Shown here in pieces: positions 58,299-64,000 of a stretch of DNA of 64,000 bases. The stretch is from Variovorax brevis. Lineage in GTDB: Bacteria > Pseudomonadota > Gammaproteobacteria > Burkholderiales > Burkholderiaceae_C. The stretch is from positions 558,001-622,000 of the forward strand of contig NZ_JASZYG010000003.1 in NCBI RefSeq assembly GCF_030317105.1, written 5' to 3'. The notes beneath the pieces were generated by a model. That model did not search any database. It was not told where the DNA came from and saw only the letters and a program-made list of their open reading frames with translations. The position numbers and the translations under genes were made by a program. Within the stretch, counting starts at the first letter, position 1, and every line of letters starts with the position of its first letter.

Positions 58299-58523
58299 CG
58301 AGATACGTCGTGCGTGTTCAGAGAGGGGGGCGAAACGCTGTGCCGCTATGGCGGTTGCGGCGCACGGTGCCGGCGTCGCACACCACACCGTTTCCAGAGC
58401 AAAGGCGCCTGCGGGCCCGGCGTGACGCGCCTCTGCAGCGCCGAGAAGCGCAGCGCGACCGGCCTGCACGCGTGCCGAAGGACACGCGTGCTTCGTGATC
58501 TGACTTGCCGCGGCTGTTTGAGC
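58181..58523. repeat. 53-55 bp imperfect inverted repeat pair
   Basis: 58181-58233 pairs with the reverse complement of 58469-58523. Shared blocks are GCTCAAACAGC, AGTCAGAT-C/G-ACGAAGC and GTGTCCTTCGGCACGCG, with a diverged centre. This interleaves with the other two pairs. Confidence 0.75.
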
Positions 58524-58647
58524 AGAGTGAACGAAGTGAACGTCGCGAGTTCCGCGGCAGGCCGGTCGCGTGAGCATCGCAGGGCGGTCGGTGCGCAGCA
58601 CCGACCGCTGCAGTGGCGCGTCACGCCGGGCCCGCAGGTGCCTTTGC
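58399..58647. repeat. 42-bp near-perfect inverted repeat pair
   Basis: 58399-58440 and 58606-58647 are reverse complements over 42 bp with two mismatches; the core is CCTGCGGGCCCGGCGTGACG. A perfect hairpin GGTCGGTGC-GCA-GCACCGACC abuts the second arm at 58586-58606. Confidence 0.85.
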
Positions 58648-58761
58648 GTCGGGCGCGAACTCAGCAAACAACGGGCCCACACGTGCCTTCCGTCGCGCGC
58701 ACACGTGCCGAGCAACGAGCCCCGCCTGCTCAATATTTAGAGCATGGAGCACAAACCCATA

Positions 58762-58965
58762 TCAGCCAACAGGCGGCGGCGCAGGATCGCTCCAGAGCTT
58801 GCCCCCCGTCGCCCAGTCGTGCTTGGCGATGTCGTAGAACAAGATGTCGACACCGTCGGGCGAGCCGCCCAGCGTGCGCACGGTGGCCTCGGTCAGGGCT
58901 TGCGCGAGCGCGCGTTTTTGTTCGATCGTGCGGCCTTCGAAAAGCTCGACGCGGATGGTTGGCAT
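58762..58965 (-). CDS. tautomerase family protein (4-oxalocrotonate tautomerase type)
   Basis: Small enzyme of 67 residues. After removal of Met the N-terminal proline would be the catalytic base (MPTIRVELFEGRTIEQKRAL), as in 4-oxalocrotonate tautomerases. The remainder, ALTEATVRTLGGSPDGVDIL, fits the family. The start at 58965 is chosen since only it exposes Pro. It is 40 bp downstream of the aldolase-like gene on the same strand, so both may belong to an uncharacterised degradation step. Confidence 0.85.
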   Translation of the reverse strand: MPTIRVELFEGRTIEQKRALAQALTEATVRTLGGSPDGVDILFYDIAKHDWATGGKLWSDPAPPPVG

Positions 58966-59005
58966 ATGGGGTTCTCCTCCTGTTGAATGATCGGTTGCGT
59001 GTTCT

Positions 59006-59770
59006 TCAATCGCGGTAGCTGGGCGAGGCACGGTCGAGCCTGCGCAGAAGGGCTGGCCATTCGACATCGCCATCCCACTCGCTGCCGTCGCCGAGCCATT
59101 CGCGGTACGTGCGTGCGGCCAGCTCTTCGCTCACCACCTTGATGGCGCCGCCGGTGGCGGCCATGGCGCGCAGTTGGGCCTGCGCCGCGCGCTCGAGCAG
59201 ATGCATCAGCATCCAGGCTTCGGCAACGGTGCGGCCGACGACCAGCGTGCCGTGGTTCTCGAGGATGAGGCCGTCGAGCGCGCCGAGATCCGCCACCAGC
59301 CGCTTCTGCTCATCGGCGCCGAGCGCCAGGCCTTCGTAGGCGTGCCTACCCAATCGCTTGTGCAGTCGCATCGCGTACTGCGATGTGGGCTGCAGGCCAT
59401 CCGGCAGCATCGACAGCGCCACGCCCCAAGGCGTGTGCAGATGGATGACGCATTCGACCTCTGGCCGCGCCGCATGCACGCAGCCATGGATCGCGAAACC
59501 GCTCGGGTTCACGCGCGCGCCGGAGCCGTCGACCACCTCGCCGCGCACGTTCACCTTGACCAGGCTCGACGCCGTGATCTCGTCAAAGGTCGCGCCAAAC
59601 GGGTTGAGCAGGTAGTGCCCCGGTTCGCCGGGAACACTCGCCGAAAGATGGGTGTAGACCGTGTCGTCCCAGCCGTTCTGCGCGGCCATGCGGTAGGCTG
59701 CGGCAAGGTCGATGCGAACGTCGCGTTCGGTGCGCGGCTGGCGTGGACGGGTGGATGTGTGCTCGATCAT
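59006..59770 (-). CDS. class II aldolase/adducin family protein
   Basis: Protein of 254 residues of the zinc-dependent aldolase II fold (fuculose-phosphate aldolase/adducin head). Conserved parts are NGWDDTVYTHLSASVPGEPG, YLLNPFGATFDEITASSLVK, HAARPEVECVIHLHTPWGVA (zinc histidines) and GLILENHGTLVVGRTVAEAW. Catalytic glutamate of true aldolases is not evident, so it could be a decarboxylase or dehydratase relative. It heads a two-gene unit with the tautomerase. Confidence 0.87.
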   Translation of the reverse strand: MIEHTSTRPRQPRTERDVRIDLAAAYRMAAQNGWDDTVYTHLSASVPGEPGHYLLNPFGATFDEITASSLVKVNVRGEVVDGSGARVNPSGFAIHGCVHAARPEVECVIHLHTPWGVALSMLPDGLQPTSQYAMRLHKRLGRHAYEGLALGADEQKRLVADLGALDGLILENHGTLVVGRTVAEAWMLMHLLERAAQAQLRAMAATGGAIKVVSEELAARTYREWLGDGSEWDGDVEWPALLRRLDRASPSYRD

Positions 59771-59903
59771 GCGATGACGCAGTGCGATGTATGGCCGTGT
59801 CGTAGCCCGTCACTTTAACGCGTGGTTTCGAGCATTGCCGACGCGGCACTTCGCTGGACAATGATCGCGAAAGGCATGAATCCATCCAGGAGCCCCGAGG
59901 CCG

Positions 59904-60263
59904 ATGTCCAAAGCGCTGAATCACTTCCTTGCCGCCGTCATTGGCGTTGCTGCGCTGACCAGCGCGTCAGCCCAGGACTTGCCGACGCATCCTTCAAAGG
60001 AGGCTGCAACTGTCTTCACCCGCGCGCGACTGCAGTCCGTCTTCCAGGAGGCTGACGGCAAGCTGTATGTGCGACTGAAGCTCCTGCCAGGAGCCAAGAT
60101 TCCCTTCACGACACAAACCTTCCGCTTGCCGGATCGCTCGCTGCTCGCGGAGATTCCCGAGGGATCGCCAGTCAAGTTCACGTCGAAGCAAGTCGATGGC
60201 GAGAACACGGTGACGGCGATCCACATGGCGCCGGATTGCAAGCGCTTCGAGAAGTGCGATTGA
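59904..60263 (+). CDS. secreted CusF-like small protein
   Basis: Periplasmic protein of 119 residues. The signal peptide MSKALNHFLAAVIGVAALTS ends near SASAQD. The mature segment GKLYVRLKLLPGAKIPFTTQ, FRLPDRSLLAEIPEGSPVKF and TSKQVDGENTVTAIHMAP follows the beta-barrel pattern of CusF copper chaperones, but the Trp/Met copper ligands are absent. A cysteine pair at the C-terminus (CKRFEKCD) is unusual. The CusF relation is an inference from the pattern alone. Confidence 0.6.
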   Translation: MSKALNHFLAAVIGVAALTSASAQDLPTHPSKEAATVFTRARLQSVFQEADGKLYVRLKLLPGAKIPFTTQTFRLPDRSLLAEIPEGSPVKFTSKQVDGENTVTAIHMAPDCKRFEKCD

Positions 60264-60291
60264 TTGACATCACGAAATCGACGAAGCACCA

Positions 60292-60558
60292 ATGACCATC
60301 AGCAACGCCGACAACCTGCGCATCGACGCATGCGTATACATCCTGCACGGCCTTCTTCAACGCCTTGAACGGCAGCAGCCTGGGTTGCTGGCGGAGATGA
60401 TCGAGGGCATGACGAACGATCAGGCCGCGATGGCTGAAACGCCTCCCGGTTCGCCAGATGCATCGCGAGGACGCGACATTGCAGGCGAGGCCATTCGCAT
60501 GCTGCGTCTTGCCAATGACCAGTTGCACATGACGGTGGTGCCCCCCGCAAAATCTTGA
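60292..60558 (+). CDS. unknown 88-residue protein
   Basis: Probably a helical cytoplasmic protein. Two amphipathic stretches are visible (ACVYILHGLLQRLERQQPGL and AGEAIRMLRLANDQLHMTVV) separated by a Pro/Gly-rich linker. It follows the CusF-like gene after 28 bp on the same strand. No family is recognised and it may be lineage-specific. Confidence 0.5.
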   Translation: MTISNADNLRIDACVYILHGLLQRLERQQPGLLAEMIEGMTNDQAAMAETPPGSPDASRGRDIAGEAIRMLRLANDQLHMTVVPPAKS

Positions 60559-60783
60559 AGGCATGCATCACGCGCCCGGTGGCGCGAATGCACCAATCCA
60601 AGTCGCGCGAAGTCGGCAAACGCGATGACACGCACCAAGACGAGCAACGCGCGCACCATCATCGAACCCAACGTTCGGCGCTGTCGAATCCAGGCATCAA
60701 CGCAATCACCAGAGCACTCGAAAAGCCGCTTCAACAAGCGATTGCACAACGACAATGCGCAGTCCGTCACTGCAGCCCTTGTC

Positions 60784-61533
60784 GTGCGCATCCTCCTCGT
60801 CTCCGACCTGCACTACACATTGCCTCAACTCGATTGGGTGGTGCGATTGGCGCCGACCTTCGATCTCGTGGTGATTGCCGGCGACCATCTCGACGTGAGT
60901 TCGCCAGTTTCGCTGGACGCGCAGTCGCTTGTGCTGCTGCGCTACTTTGCGCTGATGAAGCCAGGCGTTTCGCTGGTGCTCGCCTCGGGCAATCACGACC
61001 TCACCGGCGCGGACCACCACGGCGAGCGCGCGGCGCTGTGGCTGCCGGAAAGCCGCCGCAATGGCGTGTTCACCGACGGCGATTCGCTCACCCTCGGCGA
61101 CACCTTGATCACGGTCTGCCCGTGGTGGGACGGCCCAGCCGGCCGTGCCGCGCTCGAAAAGCAACTGAGCATGGATGCGCAGCGCCGCCCTGCCCGCTGG
61201 GCCTGGATCTACCACTGGCCTCCAACAGGCTCGCCCACCTGCTGGACCGGCAAGCGCGAGTACGGCGACGCCGACCTTGCAGCGTGGATTGAAAGCTTCC
61301 AGCCCGATCTCGTGCTGACGGGACACGTGCACGAACCACCGTTCAAGCCCGCAGGCGCATGGGCGGATCGCATTGGCAGCACCTGGGTCTTCAACGCCGG
61401 AAGGCAGATCGGCCCGGTGCCCGCGCACATCGTCATCGACCTGGCCGAAGGCACCGCGTCGTGGTATTCGATGATGGGCGAAGAGGCGTTGGCGCTGGAC
61501 GCGCAACGCGCACCTGCGCGATCGGTCTTCTGA
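60784..61533 (+). CDS. metallophosphoesterase
   Basis: Calcineurin-like phosphoesterase of 249 residues. Metal ligands appear in order: SDLHYTLPQLDW, VIAGDHLDVSS (GD-H), LASGNHDLTGA (GNHD) and LTGHVHEPPF (GHxH). An additional histidine lies in AWIYHWPP. The GTG at 60784 gives MRILLVSDLHYT, the usual N-terminus; the open frame upstream to 60625 lacks coding features. Substrate could be a phosphodiester or nucleotide; unknown. Confidence 0.85.
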   Translation: MRILLVSDLHYTLPQLDWVVRLAPTFDLVVIAGDHLDVSSPVSLDAQSLVLLRYFALMKPGVSLVLASGNHDLTGADHHGERAALWLPESRRNGVFTDGDSLTLGDTLITVCPWWDGPAGRAALEKQLSMDAQRRPARWAWIYHWPPTGSPTCWTGKREYGDADLAAWIESFQPDLVLTGHVHEPPFKPAGAWADRIGSTWVFNAGRQIGPVPAHIVIDLAEGTASWYSMMGEEALALDAQRAPARSVF

Positions 61534-61608
61534 GTCCGGCGTGACGCTGGGCAAGCATCTGGCGAGAGCGCGCCGAGGATGCGCAGCCCACCGAGGACTT
61601 GTTCAGCC

Positions 61609-62091
61609 TCAGTAATCCGGGTTGGGCTCGCGCACCGATCCCGCACGCGCCGGCGTACGCTGATGGTGCGTCAACTGACCCAGCACATCCGACACCATCG
61701 CCAGCCCGGGCGAATCGCTGTACTGGTTCTTCAGGTCCGCGAGATAAGTCGTGACAAGGGCCAGGCGTTCGGCAAGGCCAACAGCAATCAAGCGCGTGAC
61801 GTCTGGATCACTCATCAGCAGCGAGCGGCCATCGGCCGCGTAGCGAACGATGCTCGACTCGCTCGCCACCACCGTCGCGCTGTAGGGCGAGTTCAGAAGG
61901 ATCGACACCTCGCCGATGGCGGCGCCGGGCTGGCTGATGGATGCGATCGCCACGGCCGCCTTGCTGACTGCCAGTCGGCCTGAAACCAGAATCCAGAGAC
62001 CGTCGCCCTTTTCGCCTTCCCGCACGATGGTCTCGCCCGCGGCCAGCGTGAGTTCAGGCAGACCCTCGGTGCGGCGCAATAGTTGATCCAT
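61609..62091 (-). CDS. cyclic nucleotide-binding domain protein
   Basis: Protein of 160 residues consisting mainly of one CRP-like cNMP-binding domain: TIVREGEKGDGLWILVSGRL and GAAIGEVSILLNSPYSATVV. The GE-x-S-L-L part of the phosphate cassette is present, but the arginine expected before the S/A-AT is Tyr-Ser, so classical cAMP binding is doubtful. No helix-turn-helix follows. It could be a regulatory or structural subunit. Confidence 0.8.
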   Translation of the reverse strand: MDQLLRRTEGLPELTLAAGETIVREGEKGDGLWILVSGRLAVSKAAVAIASISQPGAAIGEVSILLNSPYSATVVASESSIVRYAADGRSLLMSDPDVTRLIAVGLAERLALVTTYLADLKNQYSDSPGLAMVSDVLGQLTHHQRTPARAGSVREPNPDY

Positions 62092-62151
62092 GCGCCCATG
62101 TTAGGCGAACTGCAACGCGCGCGTGCAAGGCGCGCGTTGTGAATCACGCGA

Positions 62152-64000
62152 TCAGGGCAGGAAGTTCAACGCTTCGGGCAAGGGCAACGCAATCGGCATC
62201 TCGAAGAACGGCCCCGCGCCATCCGGGTCGATCACCAGCGCACCGTCCGAAGCAAAGAACAGCGCAATCTGCGTCTGTGCAGCAACGGCCAGCGGCGCGG
62301 CCGCCGGAATGCCGATGTTCGTCAGGAAGGTATGCGGGTTCTTCGGAATGGCCCCGCCCAAGGCCGCAAAGGCCAGGTCGTTGCGAAAGAACATCGCGCG
62401 GTCGGACAACTCGCCTGCGCGAACGAGGGCGCTGCTCGTCGGGTTCGGCACCGTCTGGTCGCCCTTGGCGAACTGCACGATCACCGGCTTGGGCCCGTTG
62501 CCTGGCAATGGTTGCTTGCGGATGTACGGCGCATAGGACACCGGATTGCCCGTCTGCTGCACCCACGTATTGTTTTCCAGCACCTGCTGGATGGCCGACG
62601 CGCCCGGCACCTCGTTTACCAGCGGGGGCAAGTCGCGCAGCGGAATGTTTTCATTGAAGTTGAGCGGCACCGGCAGGCTCGCCGTCGGGGGCAGGTTGAG
62701 CAATTGCGGCTGGCGGGTGGCCAGCGCAAAGCCCGTCAGCGGGCGGAACACGCCAAGTCGCGCCACCTCGGGGATCGAGCCACCCGGCACGTTTGGCACG
62801 CCGGCCCTGACGGCCCCTTCCACGCCGAGGAAGATCGTGCCGTAGATGCCGCCGAAGGACTGGCCCGCGTAGTAGATGCGGTTCTTGTCGATGTCGACCG
62901 AACCGTCGCCTTCAACGTCAATGCCCTTCTGGATCTGCCGCACCAGTTGCATCAGGTCGATGACCGTCTGGCGCAGCCCGTCGCGGCTGGACACGATGGA
63001 CACGGAGCCGACTGCGCTCGAGCCTTCCGTTGAATCGATGGTCCCGTTGCCGTCCTGATCAATGCCGCGGCCGCCCGAAGGCACAGTGACTGGCGCTCCG
63101 CCCGTGGGGAACACGTTGAGCGTTCCCAGCGCACCGCCGCCATGGCCCACGACGCTGATCGCCATCGTGGCGATGCCCCTTGACGCAAACACCGACGCGA
63201 CCGTCCACGGCGCGCCGTAAATGCTGTCGGTGAACCCGTGGCCGAAGATCGCGACAGGCCAGCCGCCGGCCGGTCGCGGACCGCTGGGCAGGAACAGTTC
63301 CACGATCAGGTCGTTGGATGACTGGGGCGTCGGATGCCCGATCAGCGTCCCCGTCGCAGGAATGACCCGGGCTGCGTTCTGGTAGTCGGGCGAGCGGAAG
63401 CTGCCGAAGGCCACCCGGCCGACCGCCCCCGCCACGACACCCAGCGCCGGCGTTGGCAGGAACGATGGGGTGAACGCTGGCGGCGCGGTGCCCGTCTGGC
63501 GCATCCACTGGATGCCGCTCAGCTCTGCCACGGGGAACACCGCGCGGGCAGTGCCGCCGTTGCCGATCATGAAGTTGACGGGCGCGGGGTTGGACCGCCG
63601 GATCTGCTCATGGATCTTCAGCAGGTCGGCGCTGATGCTCTGCGTGGTGAAGAGGCTCAATGCGACCACGCGATGACGGGCAGGGCGAATGGAGCGCTCT
63701 GCATTTTGCAGTGCGCCCTGGTAGTCCATCAGGTCGCGGTCCTGCCCGCCACCACGGCCCCACTGCTGGGTCAGCCGGGAGAAGAGCCCGCCCTCGATGG
63801 GATCGCCCGCTTCATCGCGGATGCCGTTGGTGACCACCAGCACGTAGCGTGAATGCTCCTGCAGCAGTTCATCGGACTGGACCACCAGCGTCTTGGCCGC
63901 AGGGTCCCATGACACCTGGTTGATGCCGACCTTGTCCCCGAAACCGCGGCCGGAGAGCGTGTCGCCCAGGTTCAGCAGGTACAGCGTGTCGCTGTTGACG
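62152..64000 (-). CDS. secreted alpha/beta hydrolase, N-terminus outside window
   Basis: Large protein whose last 616 residues are in the window; the frame is open to the edge. The hydrolase core has the oxyanion segment WPVAIFGHGFTDSIYG and the nucleophile elbow IYYAGQSFGGIYGTIF. A calcium-loop-like GIDQDGNGTIDSTEGSSAVG and DVEGDGSVDIDKNRI suggest an extracellular protein, and the upstream part (VNSDTLYLLNLGDTLSG, YVLVVTNGIRDEAGDPI) resembles an Ig-like domain of lipase-type secreted hydrolases. Substrate unknown. Confidence 0.8.
   Translation of the reverse strand, partial: VNSDTLYLLNLGDTLSGRGFGDKVGINQVSWDPAAKTLVVQSDELLQEHSRYVLVVTNGIRDEAGDPIEGGLFSRLTQQWGRGGGQDRDLMDYQGALQNAERSIRPARHRVVALSLFTTQSISADLLKIHEQIRRSNPAPVNFMIGNGGTARAVFPVAELSGIQWMRQTGTAPPAFTPSFLPTPALGVVAGAVGRVAFGSFRSPDYQNAARVIPATGTLIGHPTPQSSNDLIVELFLPSGPRPAGGWPVAIFGHGFTDSIYGAPWTVASVFASRGIATMAISVVGHGGGALGTLNVFPTGGAPVTVPSGGRGIDQDGNGTIDSTEGSSAVGSVSIVSSRDGLRQTVIDLMQLVRQIQKGIDVEGDGSVDIDKNRIYYAGQSFGGIYGTIFLGVEGAVRAGVPNVPGGSIPEVARLGVFRPLTGFALATRQPQLLNLPPTASLPVPLNFNENIPLRDLPPLVNEVPGASAIQQVLENNTWVQQTGNPVSYAPYIRKQPLPGNGPKPVIVQFAKGDQTVPNPTSSALVRAGELSDRAMFFRNDLAFAALGGAIPKNPHTFLTNIGIPAAAPLAVAAQTQIALFFASDGALVIDPDGAGPFFEMPIALPLPEALNFLP

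Larger units (their letters stand above)
57951..58761. other. repeat-rich non-coding region after gcvP
   Basis: About 800 bp without a credible gene. Long stop-free frames on both strands are a by-product of GC richness and repeats. The DNA is built from inverted and variant copies of short cassettes: a 27-bp perfect pair, a 42-bp near-perfect pair, a 53-55 bp imperfect pair and two related hairpins (58097-58115, 58586-58606). No tRNA, IS ends or transposase remnants were found. Confidence 0.75.

Noticed and set aside
57951..58761. Insertion sequence or rRNA/tRNA fragment
   Set aside because: No transposase motif, terminal repeats with target duplication, or tRNA/rRNA consensus segments.

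Overview
The window is GC-rich, densely coded chromosomal DNA from a betaproteobacterium, most likely a Comamonadaceae member close to Variovorax. I infer this from the gene mix and codon usage: an imuA-imuB-dnaE2 cassette, a valine-degradation operon beside a branched-chain amino acid ABC transporter, a tandem glycine riboswitch ahead of gcvT-gcvH-gcvP, a lone TAXI binding protein and eutBC without a microcompartment. No rRNA, tRNA, CRISPR array or prophage is visible.

Layout. 1-4.1 kb: partial M20 amidohydrolase divergent from a LysR regulator, then small redox and stress genes. 4.1-11 kb: a LexA-box-controlled mutasome operon (imuA, imuB, dnaE2) followed by an MmcB-like PD-(D/E)XK gene, with a ribbon-helix-helix-like gene divergent from the same LexA box. 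11-14.9 kb: chromate transporter, ABC exporter, SmpA-like lipoprotein. 14.9-16.3 kb: a conspicuously AT-rich two-gene insert of unknown function, whose second gene carries a PD-(D/E)XK-like motif. 16.6-21.7 kb: argG, a 24-residue membrane peptide, glutamine amidotransferase, pssA, a histidine phosphatase and cbpA-cbpM.

21.7-33.6 kb: MFS transporter, a liv operon (livF, a livM-livG fusion, livH and a frameshifted livK) and a valine catabolic operon (mmsA, acyl-CoA dehydrogenase, 3-hydroxyisobutyryl-CoA hydrolase, mmsB) divergent from a LysR gene. 34.5-39.1 kb: ketopantoate reductase-like gene, a family III CoA-transferase, and scoAB divergent from a PAS-LuxR regulator with a strong palindrome between them. 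39.08-40.34 kb: an IS481-family element with 49-bp inverted repeats and a 5-bp target duplication, inserted inside an intergenic palindromic repeat; its transposase frame is broken.

40.4-49.1 kb: lone receiver protein, FKBP isomerase, eutB and eutC separated by an in-frame 84-bp tandem repeat, a peroxidase-related protein, and a lipid A phosphoethanolamine transferase plus PAP2 phosphatase divergent from a two-component system. Direct repeats with 11-bp period occur at both promoters of that locus. 49.1-58.8 kb: SDR enzyme, ETF-ubiquinone oxidoreductase, TAXI protein, the glycine riboswitch and gcvTHP, then about 800 bp of nested inverted repeats without a credible gene. 58.8-64 kb: tautomerase, class II aldolase-like protein, small secreted and unknown proteins, metallophosphoesterase, a cyclic-nucleotide-domain protein and a truncated secreted alpha/beta hydrolase.

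Functionally, liv import, the mms operon, ETF-QO and scoAB form a coherent route for oxidising branched-chain amino acids and CoA esters. The most promising unexplained items are the AT-rich two-gene insert, the MmcB-like extension of the mutasome operon, the repeat ORF inside eutBC and the repeat nest after gcvP.
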